NCBI GenBank assembly: GCA_003165335.1
Contig: PLTD01000168.1
Span: forward strand, 56,484 to 89,131
Reading direction: 5' to 3'
DNA from: Rhodospirillales bacterium
GTDB taxonomy: Bacteria; Pseudomonadota; Alphaproteobacteria; BOG-932; Roseiterribacteraceae
DNA: 32,648 nucleotides
The position numbers were made by a program, and so were the translations under genes. Position 1 is the stretch's first letter. Each line of letters opens with the position of its first letter. The notes below the pieces were generated by a model, which worked only from the letters and a program-made list of their open reading frames with translations, searched no databases and was not told where the DNA came from. This document shows, piece after piece, positions 1-8,294 of the stretch.

Positions 1-86
1 GTGGCGGCGGTGGATTCCATGGCGGAGGCGGCGGTGGTCATGGCGGCGGCGGCGGCGGTGGTCACGGCGGCGGCGGGCACCGTTAG
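1..86 (+). CDS. Gly/His-rich protein, C-terminal tail (partial)
   Basis: Only the last 27 codons are in the window, read in the frame that ends at TAG 84-86. The visible tail is almost pure glycine with periodic His and one Phe (GGGGFHGGGGGHGGGG pattern) and ends in His-Arg. Nothing catalytic can be seen, so no function is assigned. The composition resembles the Gly/His-rich stretch of the surface-antigen-like protein at 19766-20629, and it may be a related envelope protein; that is inference from composition only. The gene is cut by the window edge. Confidence 0.55.
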   Translation, partial: GGGGFHGGGGGGHGGGGGGGHGGGGHR

Positions 87-271
87 GGAATTACAAAGCT
101 CGGCGATTTCCGGAGCCTAAAGTGTCTCGGCGAGCCAATTGGCAACTTCGTCGTTGCCCACTATCTTCCGTTCGCGGTTCCCACCCGGGGACGGACCCTA
201 TGGTGTCGGCCTACGACACGCTTTTGTGATAATCTGGGTAAGCACTCGCTGAATAGCGGATGGGGACGACG

Positions 272-775
272 ATGACTTTCCGGAAAAGTTTCGCCTCTTT
301 AGTCGTGGTCGTGAGTTCGCTGGCGGCGATGTCGTCGGCTTGGGCGGCATGCGATACCAAGCATCAAAATCAGACGCCAAATTCGCGGTACGTGATCTCC
401 GGAGGAGAGGCCTTTGACAAGCAGACCAACCTCACTTGGCAACGCTGCAGCTTAGGGCAGGAGTGGAAAGAACAGAGCGGTTGCGTTGGCGGGGTTGAAC
501 AATTGAGCTGGGGCCAAGCAAATCTCCAGGCAAGCGGCTTGTGGCGGTTACCCAGTAAGGACGAACTGATGACTTTGGTCTCAGCCGCTTGTAAGAATCC
601 TTCCGTTAACGATAAAGTATTTCCCAATATGGATCCTGAAAATCTGTGGTATTGGAGTAGTACTCCATACGATAACACTCTCTCACAGTTCGTAAATTTT
701 GGCTCGGGTCACCTCAGCGGTGTCGCTTTCCGCTTAGACCTATTTTCGGTTCGCTTAGTGCAGGAGCCGAAGTAA
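272..775 (+). CDS. secreted DUF1566-type (Lcl C-terminal-like) protein
   Basis: A 167-residue protein with a signal peptide (MTFRKSFASLVVVVSSLAAM, likely cleaved after SAWA). The body has the pattern usual for DUF1566/Lcl-type domains: FDKQTNLTWQRC near the start, then a WGQA segment, LWRLPSKDEL, YWSST and a final FSVRLV. Four or more Cys could form disulfides in the periplasm. The family occurs in extracellular or envelope proteins and has no known catalytic role. I start at ATG 272 because GGGGA lies just upstream; an in-frame ATG at 260 lacks such a site. It stands alone, with no co-directional neighbour within 2 kb. Confidence 0.7.
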   Translation: MTFRKSFASLVVVVSSLAAMSSAWAACDTKHQNQTPNSRYVISGGEAFDKQTNLTWQRCSLGQEWKEQSGCVGGVEQLSWGQANLQASGLWRLPSKDELMTLVSAACKNPSVNDKVFPNMDPENLWYWSSTPYDNTLSQFVNFGSGHLSGVAFRLDLFSVRLVQEPK

Positions 776-967
776 TCCAGCTCGGCAGCCCTACCGGGCA
801 CAGGGCTATGAATTTTGCGTTAGCAGTTCAGCTAAAATCAATTTCCCAATGCCCATCGCCGCAGGCGAAGAGGCTCGAGCATGCGCGATGCGGCGGTTTC
901 CATGATTTGGGCCGACTAACTGCTATCGTCTAAAACCTCTCGGTTTTAAGGTCACACGGACGGTCCC

Positions 968-1333
968 TCAATGCCCGGCCCGCAGACTTAGGATGAAACT
1001 GATCATCTCCTCCGCCTCATCGGCCGGCAGTTTTGGATTGGGCATATTCACCGAGGTTATTTCGGTCGCGTGTGTAGAAGCGAGGAATACGCGCAGGCTC
1101 TGAGCAGTAGTCCCTTGTCGATTTGCGATTGAGAGAAAGGTTGGCGCAGGTGGATTTAGGAGGGGTGTATAGGTTTGATCGGAGGAAACGACGTGGCATG
1201 GCGTGCAAAATTTGAGCGCAAGCCGATGTCCTTCCTTAGCAGAATCGCCAACAGCTGAGTCCTGGGCTTTTGCTGCCAATGCTGAAAAACACGCGAGGAT
1301 AGCGAAGGCGGCTATCCGTGTCCGATTATTCAT
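968..1333 (-). CDS. small c-type cytochrome
   Basis: A 121-residue exported protein: signal peptide at residues 1-23 (ends AAKAQ), then one haem c site FCTPCH (residues 42-47). A Met in SVNMPNP about 50 residues later is the likely sixth haem ligand, followed by the C-terminal helix AEEMISFILSL typical of class I cytochrome c. It would carry single electrons in the periplasm; its partner is unknown. The ATG is preceded by an AGGAGA ribosome site. It is the last of three leftward genes (2563 to 968), the previous one being another single-haem cytochrome, so the two may act together. Confidence 0.8.
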   Translation of the reverse strand: MNNRTRIAAFAILACFSALAAKAQDSAVGDSAKEGHRLALKFCTPCHVVSSDQTYTPLLNPPAPTFLSIANRQGTTAQSLRVFLASTHATEITSVNMPNPKLPADEAEEMISFILSLRAGH

Positions 1334-1503
1334 AACGATCTCCTGCCATTAAGGGCTCCATCGTCGCGACTACTTAGAGCCATGCACCTACATTAGCCAA
1401 TCGTGTGCGCGGCGATCATTTCGAAAAGGCTTGCACAGGCTCGATGAGCAGGGCCAAACCTACGCTAGATTTTTTGGCCGGCTCCAATAACGCGCGCGGC
1501 CGA

Positions 1504-2088
1504 TCATTTGCTCAGCGAACTGATGTAGATTGCCAATTGCTTAAGTTCCTCCGGGGAGAGGGTGATCGGGGACATCTGATGACCTGACGCTAGCGCCGCC
1601 GCCAACCGTTTCTCATCCCATATGCCATCGCGCGACATTTTATAAAACGAGCGGGCTTCCATTGTGCCGGTGAGATGACATGAAATGCAGTGCAAATCAG
1701 CGACCCTCTCTCCTAGAGGCGTGCCGGGTTCCAGCGAACAGACCTCCCCGGGACCTTTGGGCCTACCGTTGCAAGTGCGAATTTCCATTCGAAACAGCAC
1801 GTCGGCCACGTTCGCGTCGCGAGACTTTGGGACGTCGCTAAATTCGGGGTCATTAATGACGGCGTGAAGCTGATTTTTCTCATCCTCGCCAAGGTTTTGC
1901 AGAAACGGACCATCTCGCTTCAGTCCGTATTCTTCGGCGAGATAGCGGTAGTCACGATCGGTGAGGGTCGCTGCAAACGAAGCTCCGGCCAACATCGACA
2001 TGATTGCGAAAGCCAATAAGAAGGCCACCGCCTTCTTTCGAGACGCACCATGAGGGCCAAAGAGATACAAGAAACCCGGAAAAATCAT
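1504..2088 (-). CDS. c-type cytochrome-like protein, single haem site
   Basis: About 194 residues with a hydrophobic N-terminal export segment (AVAFLLAFAIMSMLAGASFAA, around residues 24-44) and a CISCH haem-binding motif two thirds along the chain. A Met-containing segment (HQMSPITL) is a candidate axial ligand, and the C-terminal LKQLAIYISSL helix is typical of cytochrome c. The 90-residue stretch between the export signal and the haem site has no motif I recognise. The open frame extends to a TTG at 2100, but ATG 2088 has a GGAG site seven bases upstream and is the better start. It lies between a surface-antigen-like gene and the smaller cytochrome, all leftward. Confidence 0.7.
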   Translation of the reverse strand: MIFPGFLYLFGPHGASRKKAVAFLLAFAIMSMLAGASFAATLTDRDYRYLAEEYGLKRDGPFLQNLGEDEKNQLHAVINDPEFSDVPKSRDANVADVLFRMEIRTCNGRPKGPGEVCSLEPGTPLGERVADLHCISCHLTGTMEARSFYKMSRDGIWDEKRLAAALASGHQMSPITLSPEELKQLAIYISSLSK

Positions 2089-2161
2089 GATCCACTCCAA
2101 GTTTCATAACAGTTTGTCGCATGGCGACCACGGCACGATCTAAACGCCGAAGATGCTTCTT

Positions 2162-2563
2162 TCAGTCGAACTTCCACGTGCCATCAGTGTCACGGCACCT
2201 TGTGTAAACATAATGCACCGGGCGATCCGTCTTTTTCGTCATAATCTCGTATGCGATCTCACGACAGGGTCTGGAGGCGATCGTCAACTTCCTCACAAAG
2301 GTCACCTTACCAGAACTCCCAGTACTAGGATTGCTCCATTCTGCAAAAGCGCCGTCCATCTTTTGGGGCGCGAGTTTGTGCGCGATCGCATCCTGCATGA
2401 TCGCAAGATCCTCGGCTGTCAGGCCCAGAAACGGATCAAAAGAAGAAAAGGACGGAGATAAGATCGGCACCTTAGCAAACGCACTCTGAACACCGACGCT
2501 CATCGTCAATATCTCGATTATCGAAACGACAGCGAGGTTCCTTAAGATCGAAATCGAGAGCAT
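2162..2563 (-). CDS. RT0821/Lpp0805-like surface-antigen-type exported protein
   Basis: A 133-residue protein with an N-terminal hydrophobic export segment ending near SAFA (residue 30). The C-terminal half follows the pattern of the rickettsial 17-kDa surface antigen family: W-x-NP-x-TG-x-SG-x-V, then PCREIAYE, then YTRCRDTDGTWKFD. Family members sit in the outer membrane or periplasm; no enzymatic role is known. No lipobox Cys is obvious near the signal cleavage site. An AAAGG site precedes the ATG. It is the first gene of the leftward group with the two cytochromes, but a functional link is not evident. Confidence 0.6.
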   Translation of the reverse strand: MLSISILRNLAVVSIIEILTMSVGVQSAFAKVPILSPSFSSFDPFLGLTAEDLAIMQDAIAHKLAPQKMDGAFAEWSNPSTGSSGKVTFVRKLTIASRPCREIAYEIMTKKTDRPVHYVYTRCRDTDGTWKFD

Positions 2564-2853
2564 TTGTGGCTGCCTTTAAGGAGAACCAAAATCTGAGTAG
2601 CCCAGCTCTTCATTCGTGTCCGTATGGTCGGTTGCGCGCCTTGACCCAAATCAAACTGACGTCGCGTAGCTGTCTGTTTCCGGGATCGCTCGATCGGCTG
2701 CAGGCGTCTGGCTTGGGTTGAATCGAGCCGAACGGCAAAAGTGGAACGAACGATAGGTACGGGTCCGGCTCGATCCAGAGCCGTCGTTCCGCTGCCGGCG
2801 AGTCCAGGTCCCCCTTCAAAGGGCGTTGTGGATTCCGGTAGGCGGGCGGCAAC

Positions 2854-4293
2854 TCACCCCAGGTGAATGTCTTTCTGCTTGGTTTCGTCGGCGCCGTCTC
2901 CGGCTTTCAATCTGCTGAACACCCCGGTCGACAGAATTGTGAAAACACCTAGCACCAGGAATGCTTCGTGCAGGCCGACAATCGTCTCGCCGGGATTGGA
3001 TCGCAACGTGTCCGGTATGAACAGCACTGTCGTCAGCCCAGCTGCCGCGACGCCGAAACTGATCGCCAGTTGCTGCATGGTGCTGGCGATCGAGCTTGCA
3101 TTGCTCGCCTTTTCCGGCGCGACGTCGGCATAGACCAGCGTGTTCATCGCTGTGTACTGGGTCGAGGTGAGCGCGCCGTAGCCAAGGGCCTGCAAGACGA
3201 TCAGCCAGATGGGCGTCCCGGTCCCGATCGTGGCGAACAGCATCAGCAGCACGCCAAGCATGATCGTGTTCGAGACCAGCACACCCCGATAGCCGACACG
3301 ATCCAGGACTTTCGGCATGAAGAATTTCGCACTCATTGCTGCCGCGGCCTGCGGCATGATCAGCAGCCCAGATTGAATCGGGGAAAGCCCGAGGCCAAGC
3401 TGGTAGAGCAGCGGCAACAGGAACGGCACTCCACCAATTCCGAGACGCGTAACGAAGCTGCCGCCCACGGCAGCAGCGAAAGTGCGGATCCGAAACAGGC
3501 CCAGTTGGAGCAGCGGATAATCGGTACGCGCCGCGTGCAGCCCATATCCGAAGATCAACGCAAATGAGATCGCGAGCAATCCAAGCACTTCGCCGGTGTT
3601 CAGCGTGTGCTCACCGAAAATCTCCAGCACATAGGAGAGCAGCGCGACCCCGGTACCAAACAGGATGAGGCCAACCAGATCGAGCGGCTTTGTGTTCTGT
3701 TCGCGATAATCGGGGAGGTGCATGTAGACCAGTACGAGGCCGGCGATTCCGATGGGGATGTTCAGGAAGAAGATCGCGCGCCAATGCAGATACCCGACAA
3801 TGAGACCGCCGGCGATGGGACCGAGCATGGGGCCGACCAAGCCCGGAATGGCGACGAAGCTCATGGCGCGAACGAGTTCAGATTTAGGGAAGGTCCGAAC
3901 CAAGGTGAGCCGGCCGACAGGCACCATCATCGCACCGCCGCCACCCTGCAGGACGCGGCACGCGACGAGCAAGTGAATGTTGCCCGATAGTCCGCACAAG
4001 AACGATCCCAAGGTGAAAATCCCGATCGCGGACGCGAATACCCACCGGGTGCCGAACCTGTCTGCCATCCAGCCGCTGATCGGAATGAAGACCGCCAAAC
4101 TTAGCGTATAGCTCGCCAGCACGGATTTCATGCTGAGCGGCGTTACCGCCAGCGCCTTGGCGATTACGGGAACCGCGGTGTTGAGGATCGTCGTGTCCAG
4201 CGATTCCATAAAGAACGCGACCGCGACCAGCCACGGCAGCATCCGCTTGATCGCGGCGGATGGAATTCCTGAAAATGTATCTGTCGCGGTCAA
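2854..4293 (-). CDS. DHA2-family MFS multidrug exporter (EmrB/QacA type)
   Basis: A 479-residue polytopic inner-membrane protein, of the size and order expected for the 14-helix drug:H+ antiporter-2 family. The diagnostic antiporter segments are visible: LDTTILNTAVP in helix 1 (motif D1), GWMADRFGTRWVF in the loop after helix 2 (motif A), RVLQGGGGAMMVP in helix 4, and GPMLGPIAGG in helix 5 (motif C). The C-terminal half is well conserved in hydrophobicity and ends in a charged tail. It probably expels hydrophobic compounds using the proton gradient; the substrate cannot be predicted. No membrane-fusion (EmrA-like) or regulator gene lies next to it, and it is transcribed away from the TonB receptor. 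Confidence 0.88.
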   Translation of the reverse strand: MTATDTFSGIPSAAIKRMLPWLVAVAFFMESLDTTILNTAVPVIAKALAVTPLSMKSVLASYTLSLAVFIPISGWMADRFGTRWVFASAIGIFTLGSFLCGLSGNIHLLVACRVLQGGGGAMMVPVGRLTLVRTFPKSELVRAMSFVAIPGLVGPMLGPIAGGLIVGYLHWRAIFFLNIPIGIAGLVLVYMHLPDYREQNTKPLDLVGLILFGTGVALLSYVLEIFGEHTLNTGEVLGLLAISFALIFGYGLHAARTDYPLLQLGLFRIRTFAAAVGGSFVTRLGIGGVPFLLPLLYQLGLGLSPIQSGLLIMPQAAAAMSAKFFMPKVLDRVGYRGVLVSNTIMLGVLLMLFATIGTGTPIWLIVLQALGYGALTSTQYTAMNTLVYADVAPEKASNASSIASTMQQLAISFGVAAAGLTTVLFIPDTLRSNPGETIVGLHEAFLVLGVFTILSTGVFSRLKAGDGADETKQKDIHLG

Positions 4294-4905
4294 CGCAAGG
4301 CTTCCTCTCTGCAGCGGACTTGAAGTCTAAACGCTTGTCCCACGTCGAGTTCCCGCCGCACGACCTTTCTATCGCAGCGGGTGCAATTAGGCCGGGCGAG
4401 AACGGGTGCGAAACCTGGCCGATGGTGTTCGCCCGCATCGACAGCATAAGCGCGCCTGACACCGACCCGATGCTAACTGAGCGGGCGATCTTTGCCGGCA
4501 GTCTTCGACAGGGAAAGCGAAGTCGGCGCGAAGCTGCCGGCACTCCGCCCCCTGAATATCTGCTTCCGGGATTGCCGGACCGGGCCACGAGCGACTGATT
4601 CGTGTCGGGAGCGGACTGGCTGCTTTGGAGCTGAGTGGCGCGGGCCAAGGGACTTGTGCGCCCGCGCCAAGTTCAGTTGTCAAAGCTGACGTAATTTGCG
4701 CACGCCGCATTTCCTCCCGGTCCCTAAATTCAAATGTGTTCGGTCGATAATAGCTTTGACACCTGCTTTCGAAATCCGCGCATGAATACCGATTGGTATC
4801 AAGTAACTACTTGAAATGACCGTTGCTTCGTGAACACAGTTCGTTACGGCTCGCAGAGATCGCTAACGATCCAGCAAATACAGAGCGGAAATGGGGAGGA
4901 TATCG
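4294..4905. other. gene-free stretch between exporter and TonB receptor
   Basis: About 610 bases separate the divergent exporter and TonB-receptor genes. Short open frames exist on both strands (for example at 4260-4598 and 4387-4710), but they have no ribosome site, no recognisable domain and arginine-rich composition typical of unused GC-rich frames. The only structure I can support is the pair of palindromes at 4786-4814, listed separately. Confidence 0.6.
4756..4814 (+). promoter_or_regulatory. candidate promoter and double palindromic operator of the TonB receptor gene
   Basis: A TTGACA hexamer at 4756-4761 is followed by two abutting inverted repeats: ATACC-gatt-GGTAT at 4786-4799 and TCAAGT-aact-ACTTGA at 4799-4814. 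They lie about 90-120 bases before the receptor start. Palindromes of this size at a promoter are typical of dimeric repressors such as TetR-family proteins. No good -10 hexamer is seen at the ideal spacing, so the promoter part is weak; the palindromes are directly visible. Confidence 0.4.
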
Positions 4906-7608
4906 GTGGGAAAACATAAAATTGCGGGGCTATTGGCCTGCACGGCGGTCGCGGCGCTCTGCCATCCATCCGCTTTGGCGCAGCAGGCCGCCAGTCCGTC
5001 GGCATCAACCGGGGGAAACCTGGAAGAGATCGTCGTCACGGCGCAGAAGCGCAGCGAGAATCAGCAGGTCGTCCCGGTCGCGGTGACCGCGCTTAGCCCG
5101 GCCACCCTGGCGAACGCCAGAGTCGAGAATGTGATGGATCTGGCCGGCCTAGCGCCGAATCTTTATGTCTTCCAGGGCGCCTCATTGAACGGCAGCAATT
5201 CGACCCCGTGGCTGACCCTGCGCGGCATTGAGGCCAACAATACCGGCACGGTACAGACGGACAGCGGCATCGGCATGTATGTCGATGGCGTTTATCTCGC
5301 GCGCGCCAGCGGGCAGGTGTTCGACCTCGCCGACGTCGAGCAGATCGAGGTGCTGCGCGGGCCCCAGGGCACGCTCTTCGGGCGTAACTCCGTCGGCGGC
5401 GCCATCAACTTCATCACCAAGGACCCAACCGGCAAGTTTGGCGTCACCGAAGACCTGTCGTTCGGCAATCTGGGCGAGTTTCGCAACAAGACCATCGTCA
5501 ACTTCGACGAAATCGAAGGGTTGCGGATCGCCATCACGTATCTGCACTCACAGAACGATGGTTACGTTAAGAATTTGGACGCCGGTCACTATATCGATCC
5601 GTCGGCGCTGACGTTCGGCGCTCAAGGCCCGGGATATTCGGCGCGCAATCTTGGCTCGTCGAACGTCGACGCATTCATGGCCTCGCTCCGCTACGATCCG
5701 CCCGCGGTCGAGGGGCTGACCCTCAAATACAGGTTCGACTATACCGGGGAAGACCAGACGCCACCGCCAATCCAAATCCTGGAGGTCGGGTCATATGCAT
5801 ATCAGCTCTACCCCAAGCCGTACGGACTTGGCCTGTATGGTGCCTATGCTAGGGGCACGATCGTCGTCAGCCCGACTCCGCAATACGCGGTTTCCAACTC
5901 TGAGGCGATCCCGATTCATCTGAAATCCTGGGGCCAGAGCCTTACGACCGAGTACGCGCTTAACGACGCCATTCAGGTCAAGGATATCCTCGCCTATCGC
6001 GCACTGTCGCAAGATTTCGTCAGCCAGTTGGACGGCGGCAACGCCCTCAATGTCGCGCCCGGCGTCGATTTCCTACCCTTTACCAGCTTCGGCAAGGTCG
6101 ACCAGCATCAGTTGAGCAATGAGTTCGACGTCAACTTCAAGTCTGACTATGTGGATGTGACGGCGGGGCAACTCTATTTCTATGAGCAGTATCATTACCC
6201 CAACGGGTACGTCCCCTTCGCGGTCGCGCCCGGCGGCCTTCTTCCGGCTGGTGGGACGATCGGCGATGGCACGGCTACCAGCATCGCTGAATATGCCCAG
6301 TTGACGGGGCATGTCCTGGACAATCTCGACATCGTCGGCGGGCTTCGTTACACGCGCGACGACAAGCAATCGCGCTATCCACTCACGCCTCAGTATTCCG
6401 CTGAAGCCATCCACCAGCGAGTCGATTGGCTGGCCGGCGTAAACTACCGGCCGACCGACAATATTCTCGTCTACGGCAAGGGAAGCTCAGGCTATATCTC
6501 CGGCGGATCGGACAATGGCACCAGTTTTGGACCTGAATCGATCACCCAGTTCGAGGTCGGGGAGAAGGCCGACCTGCTCGACAAGCAACTCAGGGTCAAT
6601 ACCGCGGCCTTCTGGTCGGACTACCGGCATTACCAAACCTTCGACTTCAATCCGGCGGACTGCAACGGCGACGCTGCCGGCTGCATCGTGAATGCCGGCG
6701 CCGAGCGGATCTGGGGGCTCGAATCTGAAATTACCGCCGTACCGACGGAGCGCCTTCTGCTGTCGTTGAATATCGGCATTACCCGGTATTCGGTGGATCC
6801 CAACGGGAATCCGTCAGCCATCCCCGAGAATCATGCCCCCAAACTGCAACTGGGTGCATCCGGCCAGTATGATTTCCCGGATTTCCGGGGGATGACGCCT
6901 TCGGCCAGAGTGGAAGTAAACTATATGGGCCTGGTGAACTGGGGAACGGACGCTACTGCCGCCCCAGGAGGGATATCGACTTTCGTGACGCCGGCGCAGG
7001 TGATCGTGAATGCGCGTGTCAGCCTGGGGGACATCGCGTTGGGCCCGACGACGGGCAAGGTATCGCTATGGGGCAAGAACATAACCGACCAGCGCTATAT
7101 CTCCGAAGTGCTGCCGGGAGCGGTGATCGGCTTTGTCGACGCCAACGTCTCACCGCCGGCAACCTATGGCGTGGACCTCTCACTCAAATGGGGCGCGTCC
7201 TCCGCCCCGGCTGAAACGCCCGCGGCTTATACACCGCCGCCAATTCAGGCTCCGGCGCCTGCTCCGCACAGCTATCTTGTGTTCTTCGACTTCAACAAGT
7301 CGGACCTGACGCCGCAAGCAGTCGAGATCGTCGACACCGCGGCCAAGAACGCCGGGCCGGCAAAGGTGACCCAGCTTACCGTGACAGGTCACACGGATAC
7401 CGTCGGTTCGGACGCATACAATATGCGTCTATCCCGCCGCCGGGCGGAATCGGTCGCGGCGGAGCTCGAGAAGGATGGCATCCCGTCATCCGAAATCTCA
7501 ATCGTGGCCAAAGGCAAGCGTGACCTGCTGGTCCCGACCGGCGACGGAGTCCGCGAACCGCAGAACCGTCGCGTCCAGATCGTCTATGAAGGTGGCCCGA
7601 CCTCGTAG
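4906..7608 (+). CDS. TonB-dependent receptor fused to a C-terminal OmpA peptidoglycan-binding domain
   Basis: A 900-residue outer-membrane protein with an unusual architecture. Residues 1-25 are a signal peptide (cleavage after SALA); a TonB box-like EEIVVTAQKR is at 40-49; the plug domain follows, with VENVMDLAGLAPNL, QTDSGIGMYVDGVY and the VEVLRGPQGTLFGRNSVGGAINF signature; then a 22-strand barrel whose last part is WGKNITDQRYIS...VDLSLKWG. Instead of ending there, the chain continues through a Pro/Ala linker (about 762-787) into an OmpA-like domain (789-896): YLVFFDFNKSDL, VTGHTDTVGSDAYN, LSRRRAESV and NRRVQIVY. The peptidoglycan-contacting Asp (D831) and Arg (R846) are both present at the family spacing. 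I use GTG 4906, which has GGGGAGGA five bases upstream; ATG 4891 would add five residues. The substrate is unknown. The sequence is GC-rich and uniform, without a frameshift at the junction. Confidence 0.9.
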   Translation: MGKHKIAGLLACTAVAALCHPSALAQQAASPSASTGGNLEEIVVTAQKRSENQQVVPVAVTALSPATLANARVENVMDLAGLAPNLYVFQGASLNGSNSTPWLTLRGIEANNTGTVQTDSGIGMYVDGVYLARASGQVFDLADVEQIEVLRGPQGTLFGRNSVGGAINFITKDPTGKFGVTEDLSFGNLGEFRNKTIVNFDEIEGLRIAITYLHSQNDGYVKNLDAGHYIDPSALTFGAQGPGYSARNLGSSNVDAFMASLRYDPPAVEGLTLKYRFDYTGEDQTPPPIQILEVGSYAYQLYPKPYGLGLYGAYARGTIVVSPTPQYAVSNSEAIPIHLKSWGQSLTTEYALNDAIQVKDILAYRALSQDFVSQLDGGNALNVAPGVDFLPFTSFGKVDQHQLSNEFDVNFKSDYVDVTAGQLYFYEQYHYPNGYVPFAVAPGGLLPAGGTIGDGTATSIAEYAQLTGHVLDNLDIVGGLRYTRDDKQSRYPLTPQYSAEAIHQRVDWLAGVNYRPTDNILVYGKGSSGYISGGSDNGTSFGPESITQFEVGEKADLLDKQLRVNTAAFWSDYRHYQTFDFNPADCNGDAAGCIVNAGAERIWGLESEITAVPTERLLLSLNIGITRYSVDPNGNPSAIPENHAPKLQLGASGQYDFPDFRGMTPSARVEVNYMGLVNWGTDATAAPGGISTFVTPAQVIVNARVSLGDIALGPTTGKVSLWGKNITDQRYISEVLPGAVIGFVDANVSPPATYGVDLSLKWGASSAPAETPAAYTPPPIQAPAPAPHSYLVFFDFNKSDLTPQAVEIVDTAAKNAGPAKVTQLTVTGHTDTVGSDAYNMRLSRRRAESVAAELEKDGIPSSEISIVAKGKRDLLVPTGDGVREPQNRRVQIVYEGGPTS

Positions 7609-7734
7609 GCGGCTCACAGCTAGAAGCTTGGGCCCGTATGGGCGACCGGGTGCACGGTCGTACTTAAACCCGGGCTTCTGGCGACTGACTTTGGTCGGAA
7701 GCAGAAGTTCAAACTGACCCGACCAATCTCCAGG

Positions 7735-7805
7735 ACAAACGGAGCCTGGGGCCCTGGATTTCTTCGCTTTGCTCGCAAAGACGGTGACGACAACTTTCAT
7801 CGCAC
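7735..7805. repeat. candidate intergenic repeat/hairpin between convergent genes
   Basis: The 200-base convergent gap between the TonB receptor and slyX contains a segment reading GCCTGGGGCCCTGGAT followed by a small hairpin CTTTG-ctcg-CAAAG and then GACGGTGACGAC. Segments of this kind, with a TTCGCTT..GCTCGCAA core, are recalled from dispersed intergenic repeats of alphaproteobacteria. A second small hairpin GCCC-gtat-GGGC lies at about 7631-7642 and could end the receptor transcript. Copy number elsewhere in the genome cannot be seen here. Confidence 0.35.
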
Positions 7806-7810
7806 GCCGC

Positions 7811-8032
7811 CTAATAATGCGGCGGCGGGGGTTCGGGGCCCTCGGGGGCGCCGGTGCTGTTCTCGAAATCACGCATCTGTTCGTTGAGCCGGGTCAGGCG
7901 GAAGGTCAGATCTTCGATCTGTTTCCACTGGTCGGCGATGGTCGAACTCAGCTCCTCGATCGTGTGGTCCTGATGCGCGATGCGGATTTCCAGCCCGTCG
8001 ATGCGCTCAGCCAGTATTTCGGTCTCAGTCAT
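7811..8032 (-). CDS. slyX: SlyX family protein
   Basis: A 73-residue protein of the usual SlyX length. The first 55 residues form a heptad-rich coiled coil (LAERIDGLEIRIAHQDHTIE then LSSTIADQWKQIEDL, LRRL-type repeats), and the C-terminus is the diagnostic PPPHY. SlyX is a conserved small cytoplasmic protein of unknown biochemical role. It stands alone, convergent with the TonB receptor and divergent from the GNAT gene. Confidence 0.9.
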   Translation of the reverse strand: MTETEILAERIDGLEIRIAHQDHTIEELSSTIADQWKQIEDLTFRLTRLNEQMRDFENSTGAPEGPEPPPPHY

Positions 8033-8294
8033 GGGGCGGTTCCTGTGCGGCGACGGCGGGGTGGATCAATCATATCATAAGCGCCGGTTTGGGTAGTTTC
8101 ACCGCCTGAGTTTGTATTCGGACGCGGGGCGATGGCGCATGGACGGTCATATTTCCGATAACACCGCCGTATCGCCGAAGTGGGAGGATGCGCGGGTCAT
8201 GCCCGGCTCAAGATGACCCAAGGTGACTAACATCCGCCATTCGCATGAAAATGCCGTGTTCCCGCCTAGGTCAAACCCGCATAGAGCGGCGGTC

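Noticed and set aside
931-948. TAAAACC-tctc-GGTTTTA hairpin after the small cytochrome gene
   Set aside because: A 7-base AT-rich stem without a following T-run on the minus strand; too weak to call a terminator.
2610-2852. 80-codon open frame on the minus strand after the DHA2 exporter
   Set aside because: No ribosome site, no recognisable domain, and low hydrophobic content. It looks like non-coding, possibly repeat-derived sequence.
3884-4648. 254-codon minus-strand frame overlapping the exporter start
   Set aside because: Its second half runs through the exporter gene in another frame and is Arg-rich; the exporter frame is clearly the real one.
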